DNA of 37,867 nucleotides, taken from Enterococcus raffinosus (lineage in GTDB: Bacteria > Bacillota > Bacilli > Lactobacillales > Enterococcaceae). A program made the translations under genes and the position numbers. The DNA lies in NCBI RefSeq assembly GCF_018917525.1, contig NZ_JAHLOS010000041.1, forward strand, positions 1-37,867, given 5' to 3'. The notes under the pieces are model-generated. The model was not told the origin of the DNA, did no database searches, and worked only from the letters and a program-made list of their open reading frames with translations. Positions 15,901 to 23,541 of this stretch are shown piece by piece (the first letter of the stretch is position 1; the number at the start of each line of letters is the position of its first letter).

Positions 15901-18780
15901 AATTTTGAAAAAGGAGAAGAAGTTTCATTCTCTACTGGGAAAGGCGCAATGCTATTAACGGATTCGACAAACGGAACCCAAAGTTTAAAAATTGAGTTTG
16001 ATGAATATATTGAAGAACCTTATATAATTGAATATCAAACAAAATTGGATCCAGGGATAGTGAATAGTGAGAAAATTACGAACGATGTAAATCTTAGCGG
16101 CGGTAAAACGGAAATTCACAAAGTTATCGAGGAAGTTATTGTAAAATCAACTGACGGTTCAGGTACTTCAAGTGGAGTAAATGGTTCATTAATTATTCAT
16201 AAAATCGACAGTAGTGAAAAGAAACCTATTAATGATTCAGCTTTTTTCAATATTTATCGAAAAAACGGTGAAGGTATTTACGAAATCTTCATTCCCAATC
16301 TAGAAGTGAAGAATAATAAAATCGTTACCAGTGATGGGAGTTCGATCGAGCAGTTAAGTAATTTACGCTATGGTACTTATGCTATTCAAGAAGAGATTGC
16401 TCCAGACGGTTATGTAAAAGACGATAAGTTATATGAATTTACGATTGATTCTAACAATCAAACCTACACATTTACTTTAGAAAACAAAAAGAAAGCAAGT
16501 GTAGCAACGGATATTACACTAGAAGCTAAAAAAGTTTTGAGTGGTCGTAAGTTAAAAACCAACGAATTCAGCTTCAATCTAAGAGGCAGTGAAGATAAGA
16601 TAAATCAAACGAAGAAAAACGATTCAGATGGCAATATAGCATTTGACAAGATATCTTATGAGAAAGAAGGGACCTATACTTATACAATTTCAGAAATCAT
16701 TCCAGCAGAGGCCGAAAAAGAGATTGGCATGACGTATGACGATACACAATACAAAGTGACTGTCACAGTTGAAGAGAATGCCGGCAAGCTAGAAGCAAGG
16801 GCAGTGTATGAAAACGTTGAACCTGGTAAAGTTCCGGAGTTCAATAATATCTATTTATTACCGGATAAACCAACAGCAAACATTGCAATGGAGGCTCGAA
16901 AAGAATTAACTGGACGTGAGCTGAAAGCCAACGAATTCAGCTTCAATCTAAAAGGCGAGAATATCGATCAAACAGTTAAAAATGACAGTGAAGGCAAAAT
17001 CTTATTTGATTCGATTAGTTATGACAAAGCCGGAATTTATAAATACACAATTTCCGAAGCGATCCCAGCAGATACCGAAAAAGAAACTGGTATGATTTAT
17101 GATGATACGAAACAAAATGTCACAGTTAAGGTGGAAGAAAACGCCGGCAAGTTAGAAGCCGTGATTATTTACGAAAAAGTGGAGAGTGGCAAAGTGCCCA
17201 TTTTCAAAAACAAGTATAAAGCTCTACCAACAAGCATAGAGCTTGAAGCACAAAAAAAATTAACGGGTCGCGAGTTACAAGACGAAGAGTTCAGCTTTAA
17301 TTTAAAAGGCGAAAATGTCGATCAAACAGTAAAAAATGATAAAAAAGGCAAAGTTGAATTCACCAAGATTGATTATAACAAAGCTGGAACATATGAATAT
17401 ACGATTAGTGAGGTTATTCCTTCACAAACTGCACCAGGGATCATCTATGACGATACAAAACAAAAAGTTACGGTTACAGTGGAAGAAAAATCCGGTAATT
17501 TGGAAGCTCGTGCAGTATATAAAAATGTTGAAAACGGTAAAATTCCGATTTTTAAGAATACCTATTTAACACCGAATGTGTTGCCAGCAAAAATTACGTT
17601 AGCAGCACAAAAAGAATTGAGCGGTCGTTCACTAAGGTCTGGCGATTTTAGTTTCAAATTAAAAGGTAAAAATGTCGATCAAACAGTAAAAAATGATGAA
17701 CAGGGAAAAATAACTTTCCAGGAACTGAGCTATGACAAGGTCGGGGTCTATGAATATACGATCGTAGAAGTAATTCCTGCAGAAAAAGAGCCGGGAATGA
17801 GTTATGACAAAACAGAATATAAAGTCATGGTCACAGTAGAAGAAAGAAACGGTAAATTAGAAGCCGCAGCGGTATATGAGAATATTGGAAAGGGTAAAGT
17901 ACCAGTCTTTAAAAATGAGTATAAGGTCTTGCCGACTAGTGTCAAACTAGAAGCTCAAAAGAAATTAACCGGCAGAATTCTAAAAGATCAAGAATTCAGC
18001 TTCAAACTAAAAGGTGAAGGTATTAACCAAATTGTAGAGAATTCTGCCGACGGAAAGATTATATTTGATGAAATCAATTATAGTAAGTCTGGTACTTACA
18101 ACTATACAATTTCTGAAGTGATTCCGGGAAAAAAAGATTCAACGATTACCTATGATGACACGGAGTTTAAAGTAATGGTCAAAGTCGAAGAAAAAGCTGA
18201 GAAACTTGAGGCGAAGGTCATTTATTCATTCAACGAATCGACTACTGATATTCCAACTTTCAAGAATCTATACACTCCTGAAAAAGAAGTGCCAGCTGGT
18301 GAAATTCTATTAAAAAAAGTGGACAGCCAAACTGGGCAAACATTAGCTGGTGCGGAGTTTAAATTAGTTAATAATAAAGGTCAGCAAGTAACTGGTCATG
18401 AAAAAATTGTTACGAGTGAAGATGGAACAATTTTTATCAAAGGATTGACAGATGGTGATTACAAGTTGATTGAAACGAAAGCACCTAAAGGTTATCAATT
18501 AGATGAAACGCCGATCAATTTCACAGTAAAAAACAACCAGCCAAGCAAAAAAGAAATCAATAAAGAAAACACTAGAATCGGTTTACCAGCAACTGGAGAT
18601 TCTTACGATACTAAGACAAATGTACAAAAAACTTATCGAAATAGTAATGAAAGCAAGTCAATGACTTCAAAACGCTTGCCCTCAACAGGAAGCATCCAAA
18701 GCAATGGTTTAATTCTCTTAGGACTATTCTTCTTAGCGATGAGCAGCTTGGTTGTATTTGGAAGACACAGAAAAGTATAA
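12859..18780 (+). CDS. Giant LPXTG-anchored adhesin, collagen-binding/SpaA/FctA-type
   Basis: The product is 1973 aa from ATG 12859 (signal peptide MKFLKRLWSF..., cleavage near Phe-Ala-Glu). ATG 12811 would add a non-signal extension. Residues about 30-1105 are several beta-sandwich modules like Cna collagen-binding and related Ig-like domains. A SpaA/Cna-B module lies at about 1109-1212, five FctA/Spy0128-like repeats at about 1214-1806, and a second SpaA module at about 1815-1905. The end holds LPATGD (1909) and the true sorting signal LPSTGS (1940), with a hydrophobic segment and an RHRKV tail. Lys and Asn/Glu placements suggest intramolecular isopeptide bonds, which is family knowledge. 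No class C sortase or other pilin gene is nearby, so a monomeric surface fibre is likelier than a pilus. Confidence 0.9.
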   Translation: MKFLKRLWSFMALCGMTLGIFPISIFAETIEAADVVINQVKITDTEDQEISENNRVKRKDKIKIKLNWSQSKPSLIEGNTRMSINLPKNLNYPDQSGSLGEIGNYQVSNQQLIFQFNKNYQETEDGRVPDFSSAKFYKGVLELTAETTSKELETEDVDFGNNLISTLYYDQKANSNSKKFVEAETEKVEKAIPSITQPRALNNNLNDRGVKLFDAITITDENGNAFTDENPAKYNDNIKIHIDWSLLDSVDITNGDYYEYKLPDSFAVHNPVDEILKNGGQELGRFQLDTTGNLKVIFNQNAENLSNRKGKIDLSTSFNIQTNEREVEIETGIYDNENKEIIITVPIFQIDFSKSGEIKSNGTVNWNIDFNKDSNSITKVVVTDVMPEGLGYIASKGLLFKNGKWEETANLYTYNPVAQTFTFNDIIKTPVRLTINAYVDQKKTTIDTYTNTAKITGSEFLEQDASATVSFKDVDNYKRFISYTAETGEAKWEVSATFTKENGILTDKTYAGLDSEGALHYLVEDSVVITKKQDGSSVSKDSWKLESTTKNSSGNTVAFEIKFKDPGSYIVSYKTKMAKPTLSDTKIDNYMSVVDDGNKSDHSSGGTVTPETGIGVDKAVDAANKDVDKMILAWSAEINKAGKTINNLIVTDIYEMANGSNVSALSLIKDELVIKTVSGKVLNEVTDYKVEILTRQIPGTSEMMESGFKITFKNTVTEKLMISYKTKFDINKQNELKESGKFPSVAGNRFSNTLFAEYLDENGDIQKVGDQAEQWISSNWLKNADKGGFFVKKGENVHEAMKKFLKKNNLSFNNIFEEAVAPEDSVYWIAKFNLFKNKIPKKYKIIDTLGEGQVLRKLAIYETTLNRDGDLTEKYERKLELGEDYEFEEINGDIVITLLKETDKTLSVAVAVDTDEDSYRYKNYAELQNGDGKKIVSADAEVNVSLKEDWLTKDGLQNEANNRLVDWQVVINKDAKKIHNATIMDTVKLNQQTFILDENNEVLVKVFKGIKNGNNFEKGEEVSFSTGKGAMLLTDSTNGTQSLKIEFDEYIEEPYIIEYQTKLDPGIVNSEKITNDVNLSGGKTEIHKVIEEVIVKSTDGSGTSSGVNGSLIIHKIDSSEKKPINDSAFFNIYRKNGEGIYEIFIPNLEVKNNKIVTSDGSSIEQLSNLRYGTYAIQEEIAPDGYVKDDKLYEFTIDSNNQTYTFTLENKKKASVATDITLEAKKVLSGRKLKTNEFSFNLRGSEDKINQTKKNDSDGNIAFDKISYEKEGTYTYTISEIIPAEAEKEIGMTYDDTQYKVTVTVEENAGKLEARAVYENVEPGKVPEFNNIYLLPDKPTANIAMEARKELTGRELKANEFSFNLKGENIDQTVKNDSEGKILFDSISYDKAGIYKYTISEAIPADTEKETGMIYDDTKQNVTVKVEENAGKLEAVIIYEKVESGKVPIFKNKYKALPTSIELEAQKKLTGRELQDEEFSFNLKGENVDQTVKNDKKGKVEFTKIDYNKAGTYEYTISEVIPSQTAPGIIYDDTKQKVTVTVEEKSGNLEARAVYKNVENGKIPIFKNTYLTPNVLPAKITLAAQKELSGRSLRSGDFSFKLKGKNVDQTVKNDEQGKITFQELSYDKVGVYEYTIVEVIPAEKEPGMSYDKTEYKVMVTVEERNGKLEAAAVYENIGKGKVPVFKNEYKVLPTSVKLEAQKKLTGRILKDQEFSFKLKGEGINQIVENSADGKIIFDEINYSKSGTYNYTISEVIPGKKDSTITYDDTEFKVMVKVEEKAEKLEAKVIYSFNESTTDIPTFKNLYTPEKEVPAGEILLKKVDSQTGQTLAGAEFKLVNNKGQQVTGHEKIVTSEDGTIFIKGLTDGDYKLIETKAPKGYQLDETPINFTVKNNQPSKKEINKENTRIGLPATGDSYDTKTNVQKTYRNSNESKSMTSKRLPSTGSIQSNGLILLGLFFLAMSSLVVFGRHRKV
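16501..18280 (+). repeat. Five tandem FctA/Spy0128-like repeats inside the adhesin
   Basis: Five units of about 113-120 codons start near 16501, 16871, 17227, 17581 and 17932. Each has the order (E/A)A-x-K-x-L-(T/S)GR, FSF-x-L-(K/R)G, TYEYTISE-x-IP, YDDT-x-x-KV-V-VEE and a closing VPxFKN. Units 2 and 3 share the longest identical nucleotide stretches. Such repeats are prone to copy-number change by recombination. Confidence 0.85.
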
Positions 18781-18806
18781 CTTATATAATAGAAACGAGG
18801 TGGAGT

Positions 18807-19104
18807 ATGCATTACAGTGGAGAATTAAGTTGGTTTTCGGGAGGAGCTAGAGTTTGTTAAATACTTCATTCTCTCATCAGGATCAATGAAGGAACTAGCA
18901 GCGATCTATTCAACCAGTTATCCAACGCTGCGTAAGCAGATGGATAAGCTGATTCAAAAAGTAAGAATCAGCGAACGTAAGGCCAATGATAAAATCATTC
19001 GATTAATCCAACAGCTTGAAAAAGATGGGAAAATTGATCAAGAGATTGCGAAGACTGTAGTTCAAGAATATAGCCAATCTCTAAATAGTCTGCTAATCGA
19101 CTGA
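18807..19104 (+). pseudogene. DUF2089-type HTH gene with a frameshift near its 5' end
   Basis: A strong ribosome binding site (GAGGTGGAG) and ATG 18807 open a frame reading MHYSGELSWFS that stops at 18860. The downstream frame, open from about 18830, reads EELEFVKYFILSSGSMKELA, then an HTH with STSYPTLRKQMDKLI, and runs to 19104. Together these make one DUF2089-like protein, broken by a one-base difference around TTTTCGGGAGGAG. The only ATG in the second frame is 18886, inside the domain. A natural frameshift, ribosomal frameshifting or a sequence error are all possible. The small DNA-binding-like product follows the adhesin gene directly. Confidence 0.6.
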
Positions 19105-19105
19105 C

Positions 19106-19146
19106 AAAAGTCCCAAGTCCTTATCTTATAAGGGCTTGGAACTTTT
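19106..19146 (+). terminator. Strong terminator, probably bidirectional
   Basis: Stem AAAAGTCCCAAGTCCTTAT pairs with ATAAGGGCTTGGAACTTTT, with one or two imperfections, and a very short loop. A-runs on the left and T-runs on the right suit both strands. It sits between the convergent adhesin/DUF2089 unit and the two-component system. Confidence 0.85.
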
Positions 19147-19229
19147 ATTTCATGAACAGTTTCAATTGGTTTGGAATTGATAAACAGCTTATTGGCCTTT
19201 ATAAATTACTTTAAGTAACCTTATCATAT

Positions 19230-19967
19230 TTATTTGGAAATCCGATTATGGTGAAGCTTACTCATGGCTCTGACCGAAACTAAGCAGGTATCTCCATTAA
19301 TGAGATTTGCTATTCTTTTTTTTATGTCGACGCTTTCGATTTTTTGATTATTTACCACATAGGATTTGTGACAGCGAATAAAACGCGGGTCGATTTTTTC
19401 TAGGTCTTTAATCGGATAATAAAACTCTGTCATACTGTTTTCAGTATGAAGAATAATTTTGTGTGGTGTATCAGACGTTTCGAAATAAATAATATCATCA
19501 TAATGGAAATTCTTTCTTCTGGAACCGACCTTTATAGTAAAGATGTCTTCGCTGAAGCTTTCGTGGGATTGACGCTCATTTGCAACTTTTAGACAGGACG
19601 ATACATCAATCCTCAATTTTTCAGGTGTGTCTTTAATAATATAATCGATGGCTTCAACCTTATAAGTAAAAGTTAAGTAAGCCATTTCCTCATGTGTAGT
19701 TACAAAAATAATTGTACCGGAAACATCAAACTTACGAATTTCTGCAGCAAGTTCAATTCCGTTGATTGTAGAGTTGAGATCGACATCTAAAATATATAAA
19801 CCAATTGAATTTTTCTTCTTTTTTACCTCACTCAACAAATTCAGAGGGTTTGTAGTCGCCAATTTTAGATTCATATCGTATTCTTCCATCATAATTGTTG
19901 TTCTGACGATAGCGGTCAATCCATCTAATTGTCGTTTATCATCCTCGCATATATAAACATTTAGCAA
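19230..19967 (-). CDS. LytTR-family response regulator (AgrA/FsrA/ComE-like)
   Basis: The 245-aa protein starts at TTG 19967, seven bases after AAGGAGGG; the nearby ATG is out of frame. The receiver domain (1-125) has Glu8-Asp9-Asp10, phospho-accepting Asp61 in YILDVDL and Lys in YIIKDTPEK. The LytTR DNA-binding domain (about 140-240) has IKVGSRRKNFHYDDIIYFETSD-type beta strands, 'RFIRCHKSYVVN' and the closing 'VSVRAMSKL'. Such regulators control quorum-sensing and bacteriocin operons in Firmicutes by binding paired direct repeats. It is cotranscribed with the kinase upstream on the same strand and faces away from the RiPP operon, whose promoter is its likely target. Confidence 0.9.
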   Translation of the reverse strand: MLNVYICEDDKRQLDGLTAIVRTTIMMEEYDMNLKLATTNPLNLLSEVKKKKNSIGLYILDVDLNSTINGIELAAEIRKFDVSGTIIFVTTHEEMAYLTFTYKVEAIDYIIKDTPEKLRIDVSSCLKVANERQSHESFSEDIFTIKVGSRRKNFHYDDIIYFETSDTPHKIILHTENSMTEFYYPIKDLEKIDPRFIRCHKSYVVNNQKIESVDIKKRIANLINGDTCLVSVRAMSKLHHNRISK

Positions 19968-19969
19968 AT

Positions 19970-21274
19970 TTATCCCTCCTTAGAAATAGTCAAGACCTGA
20001 GTAAATTGGTTATCTTGAACTTTTGTTTCTAAATATACTCCTTTTAATTGATCGACAATCTCTGAAAGAATGGCTAAACCAAGTCCTCTATTGTCTCCTT
20101 TTGTTGAAAAGCCTTCTTTTTTTAGTCGGCTCAATGGTACGTCAATGTTTCTACACGTATTGGAAATGATAAAGACAATATCATCTTCGAAATTGATTAT
20201 TGCGACATCCATTTCTCCAGATCCAACTGCTTTTAATTCCTCAATTGCATTATCAAGAATGATTCCAATTGCCCTTACCAAGAGAACGGTATCTCTACTC
20301 GCAAAATTAATGGAGTACTTTATCTCAATGTTAATGTGGAAATTTTCTTTAGGTAATGAGAGAAGCTTCGTTGTTAAGATTCCTTTGATATCTAAATTAT
20401 CGATATTTTGCAGCTCAATCAATTGTGCTCCTTTATTAAATGAAGAAGGAGTATCACTCGATTTTAAGCGAGAAAAGTAATCTTCTAGACCATCGAGATC
20501 ACGTTCAAAAATGTAAGACTCTATTGATAGCAAAAGGTTTTTGTAATCGTGTTGAGCTTTTCTCAACTCTTTATACCGGGCTTCAATTTCCTTTGTATAC
20601 AGTAATGTAGCGTCATATGTTTTACTTTGGATTTCAATTTTATACTTTTCCTCTAACAAAGAAAAGTACTGTTTTGAAATGAAAAAAAGCATCAGAAAAA
20701 CAATTAATAGTGAAGAAATAGTACTTAATTTATCGATTGAAAGGAAAGGTCCACCATAAAAAATATATTTGCTAGTAATAGTCATTATTGAGAATCCCAG
20801 CAGCACTATCGAAAAAAATAACTGCAATTGATTTGCCATTTGTTTGAAATGAGTAAAAAAGTATTTGATTGGGTAGTAAGAAAGTGCCAAGCAGAAACAG
20901 TATAGAATAATGCGAAAAGTAATTTGAGGAATGGAATTGTCTTCAAGGGTGTGATCAAAATAAGCGTTAATCATACTTGAAGAAAGATAATTGATAATGA
21001 AGATTGTGCTAGAAGTAAATATAGAATCTTCAATATTCCGACTTTTCTGAACAAGATAGATTAATAGTAGTAAGTAACATGATAAAGCAACAAATGTTTG
21101 AACAGCAACAAATAATTTATAGCCCCCTATTATTTCAAGTTGGCCCAACAATGCTGAATAGGGCAGTACAAATAGAAAAGTGATAAGTACTTTTGAATTG
21201 AAACTCTTTTTTAGTATCAAGAAAAATATCAGAGTCAGAAAAAATTCTAAATTTGAAATTAAGTGTTCTACCAT
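19970..21274 (-). CDS. AgrC/FsrC-like sensor histidine kinase (GHKL type)
   Basis: The 434-aa protein starts at 21274 behind GGGAGGTG. Residues 1-195 form about six hydrophobic segments, the peptide-sensing module of the AgrC/ComD class. The dimerisation helix carries the phospho-accepting His in RKAQHDYKNLLLSIESY (about residue 240), and the GHKL ATPase domain has 'GIILDNAIEEL' (N box) and a 'NRGLGLAILSEI' G box. It ends where the regulator's ribosome binding site begins. No AgrB protease or AgrD-like propeptide gene is adjacent, so the activating ligand is unknown. It could be the mature RiPP itself, a short linear peptide, or a foreign peptide. Confidence 0.9.
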   Translation of the reverse strand: MVEHLISNLEFFLTLIFFLILKKSFNSKVLITFLFVLPYSALLGQLEIIGGYKLFVAVQTFVALSCYLLLLIYLVQKSRNIEDSIFTSSTIFIINYLSSSMINAYFDHTLEDNSIPQITFRIILYCFCLALSYYPIKYFFTHFKQMANQLQLFFSIVLLGFSIMTITSKYIFYGGPFLSIDKLSTISSLLIVFLMLFFISKQYFSLLEEKYKIEIQSKTYDATLLYTKEIEARYKELRKAQHDYKNLLLSIESYIFERDLDGLEDYFSRLKSSDTPSSFNKGAQLIELQNIDNLDIKGILTTKLLSLPKENFHINIEIKYSINFASRDTVLLVRAIGIILDNAIEELKAVGSGEMDVAIINFEDDIVFIISNTCRNIDVPLSRLKKEGFSTKGDNRGLGLAILSEIVDQLKGVYLETKVQDNQFTQVLTISKEG

Positions 21275-21624
21275 TCTATTACACCTCCCAAGAGCTTTAT
21301 ATTTTACAGATTATTATACATTAGTTTTCTGATTAACTAGCAATGAATGTGAAGTATTAAACAATATTAAAATACGCATTTGATGAAAACTGTTTTTTAA
21401 TATATTTAACAACAAATCTAAAAAAAGAATTTATTGCTAAATAGTAATGCATAATGCCGATCAATTTGAGAAATCGACGTTGTTTTGGAAATTTGTTCTG
21501 ACGGTTTTGACAGGAAAATGTTGCTTTATGCGAACTTTATACGCAAAAACGATCCCTCGTAATATAGTTTTGTTAGAGAAAAGGAATTGATAATTTATTT
21601 TCAATAGTTCGAGGGAGGACAGTT
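21275..21624 (+). promoter_or_regulatory. Divergent control region of the two-component system and RiPP operon
   Basis: No gene lies in these 350 bp. For the RiPP operon a -10 TAATAT (21560-21565) has only a poor -35 (TTATAC, 21537-21542), typical of an activator-dependent promoter. Just upstream are two direct repeat pairs: CTTTATGCG at 21524 and CTTTATACG at 21535 (11 bp apart, one helical turn), and TTCTGACGG at 21496 and TTTTGACAGG at 21505. These are candidate sites for the LytTR regulator, although their spacing differs from the usual 21-bp LytTR pattern. The leader is about 55 nt. Confidence 0.5.
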
Positions 21625-23169
21625 ATGAAAGCTTTACTATGTGACTATCAAGAGATCATTTCGAATCTAAAAGGGAACCAATATTTTGGAAGATTTGGGA
21701 AAACATTTTCTACTAACAATGCGAAATATTTCTACGATACCGGAACGGGAAAAGTGCTTCAAGTTAATGACGACGTTCATAAATTATTGAGTTATTTGTT
21801 GGAGCATGATGGGGAATTTGATGACATAAACACTCTAAAAATGAGTAGAGATGAATTTGAGAAAGCCTTCAGTGAAATACTCTCCTCCATAGAAAGTGAG
21901 AATATCTTATCAATTCCAGAGTATTCCGGGATGATTGGTTATTCTAGAGAAACTTTAGATAAAGAATACAAAAAGGTTGGAAATCTTACTCTTGAGTTGA
22001 CTGAAGATTGCAATCTTCGATGCAAGTATTGCATTTATCATCCGAGCCATCCAAATTTTAGAGAATTCACAAAAAAGAAAATGACTTTCGAAACGGCAAA
22101 AAAAGCAATCGACATTTTTAATGATCACACTGGTTACGATGAAGAACTCTATATTGGTTTTTATGGTGGAGAACCATTGATGAATTATAAATTATTAAAA
22201 CAATGTGTTGAGTATGCGGAAGAATCTATGAGGGATAAAAAAATCAATTTTTCTATGACTACTAATGCTACGTTGATCACAAAGAGGGTAAGCGAGTTTT
22301 TGATCGATCATCCATTTCAAATAACTATTAGTTTGGATGGACCTTTAGAGGTTCATGACAGGAATAGAATTTTTATTAATAATAAGGGAAGCTATCAGGC
22401 AACAATGAGAGGTATCAAGAATTTAGTAGAGGTTTCCGAAGAAAAGGGAGTGCGCCCTCCAATTGGATTTAACATGGTTAATGCAGGTCCTAATATCGAG
22501 GAAAATTATGAGTTGATGCAACAGCTTATTGATAGCACAGATTGGCTACCGCCAAACCCTCCCGCTACCACTACGACAGTAGACAATGGACCGACCAAAA
22601 TAGAATATGTATTGCCACAAAGTCAGGAAGAAAGGGAAATTCTTTACGATACCTATGATCCTTTGCTGAAATGGACAAGAGATGAAAAAGAAAGCAAGGA
22701 AAAGAAATTGTTTTCTGATGGGTCTTTAAATCAAGGATTACTGAATGTTCACAATAGAATAATTCAAAATGATCCTGTTGATACTTGTGGTATGAATGGC
22801 TGCTGTCTTCCAGGACAAAGAAGAATATATGTGGCAACAGATGGAAAGTTTTATCCTTATGAAAAAGTAGGAAATACTTATCCAATCGGTAATGTTGATG
22901 ACGGCTTTGATATGGAAGGGATCCATCAGAAGTATATCGAAGACTATGTTGATGAATCTAATAAAGTTTGCAAAAACTGTTGGGCCATTAACATGTGTGG
23001 ATTATGTTATGTCAATTGTTATGACGATAAAGGTGCAAACTTTGATTTTCGGCATGACAGCTGTGTGTCAGAAAGGCAGTTCATAGAGAATAACTTGTCT
23101 TATTATCACGAATTACTAGAAAAAGATTCTGAGTCTTTAGAATATTTGAATGAGATGGAAATGCTCTAA
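21625..23169 (+). CDS. Radical SAM/SPASM peptide maturase (sactisynthase-like)
   Basis: The 514-aa gene starts at ATG 21625 behind GAGGGAGGA. Residues 1-105 look like a RiPP recognition/PqqD-like region. The radical SAM core carries Cys129-x3-Cys133-x2-Cys136 (CNLRCKYC) and 'GFYGGEPLMN'. The C-terminal SPASM region has Cys388, Cys393, Cys394, then Cys449-x2-Cys452-x5-Cys458, Cys461, Cys465 and Cys480. The usual Cys of the G-x4-C element is Tyr412 (DGKFYPYEKVG). Such enzymes form thioether bonds from Cys to alpha or beta carbons in precursor peptides. The substrate is almost certainly the six-Cys peptide encoded 55 bp downstream. Sulfur-to-alpha (sactipeptide) versus beta or gamma linkage (ranthipeptide) cannot be decided here; precursor similarity favours the ruminococcin C type. 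Confidence 0.9.
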   Translation: MKALLCDYQEIISNLKGNQYFGRFGKTFSTNNAKYFYDTGTGKVLQVNDDVHKLLSYLLEHDGEFDDINTLKMSRDEFEKAFSEILSSIESENILSIPEYSGMIGYSRETLDKEYKKVGNLTLELTEDCNLRCKYCIYHPSHPNFREFTKKKMTFETAKKAIDIFNDHTGYDEELYIGFYGGEPLMNYKLLKQCVEYAEESMRDKKINFSMTTNATLITKRVSEFLIDHPFQITISLDGPLEVHDRNRIFINNKGSYQATMRGIKNLVEVSEEKGVRPPIGFNMVNAGPNIEENYELMQQLIDSTDWLPPNPPATTTTVDNGPTKIEYVLPQSQEEREILYDTYDPLLKWTRDEKESKEKKLFSDGSLNQGLLNVHNRIIQNDPVDTCGMNGCCLPGQRRIYVATDGKFYPYEKVGNTYPIGNVDDGFDMEGIHQKYIEDYVDESNKVCKNCWAINMCGLCYVNCYDDKGANFDFRHDSCVSERQFIENNLSYYHELLEKDSESLEYLNEMEML

Positions 23170-23224
23170 TTTGGTTATACGCGATAAGCGTTAATAATAA
23201 ATTTTGACGAAAGGAGATACTAAT

Positions 23225-23422
23225 ATGTTTGTTATTAACCCTGCCGGTCGTTTGGCTGGCGATGGAGTTCAACCACGAGCTTGTATGTGTTATACCACAG
23301 CAGGGTTCGCTGGTGCACGGAGCACAGATAAATGCTCACGCTGCGGATGTGGTTGTGATTCTAAAGGAACTTATACTGCAAGCAACAAAAACGTTGCAAA
23401 CACTACTAATCGTAAATCATAA
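23225..23422 (+). CDS. Six-cysteine RiPP precursor peptide, ruminococcin C-like
   Basis: The 65-aa peptide starts at ATG 23225 behind AAAGGAG; an earlier in-frame TTG at 23204 would include that site. The short leader (1-18, MFVINPAGRLAGDGVQPR) ends in Arg, then the core has Cys20, Cys22, Cys37, Cys40, Cys42 and Cys44 (ACMC, then CSRCGCGC) and a Ser/Thr/Asn/Lys-rich tail with NKNVANTT. Ruminococcin C has the same order: a CxC near the core start, an Ala/Gly/Ser/Thr-rich loop, a second Cys cluster, and a tail with NANANVAKT. This one has two more cysteines in the second cluster. No leader peptidase gene is present, so cleavage after Arg18 by a trypsin-like protease is the inference. Confidence 0.85.
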   Translation: MFVINPAGRLAGDGVQPRACMCYTTAGFAGARSTDKCSRCGCGCDSKGTYTASNKNVANTTNRKS

Positions 23423-23541
23423 AACAAGTGTTTTGTAGCAGATTGATTCTAAAAGTAATTAAGATACATGTATTCTTCGGGAGACTTGCAACGTTTATGA
23501 AGCAATTAATATGTATTTAAATGCAGGGAATTAATCAAAGT

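Noticed and set aside
16501-18280. Long repeats as mobile or CRISPR-like DNA
   Set aside because: Units of about 350 bp are in frame and match FctA/Spy0128-type protein domains.
12859-18780. Pilus locus
   Set aside because: There is no class C sortase and no second pilin nearby; a single large LPXTG protein is more consistent with a monomeric adhesin.
23225-23422. Lanthipeptide or class II bacteriocin precursor
   Set aside because: No LanB/LanC/LanM enzyme, no Gly-Gly leader and no C39 peptidase domain on the exporter; the neighbour is a radical SAM/SPASM enzyme.
23229-23438. Second frame over the precursor gene (69 aa)
   Set aside because: It lacks a ribosome binding site at its start and overlaps the well-supported six-Cys peptide; no recognisable features.
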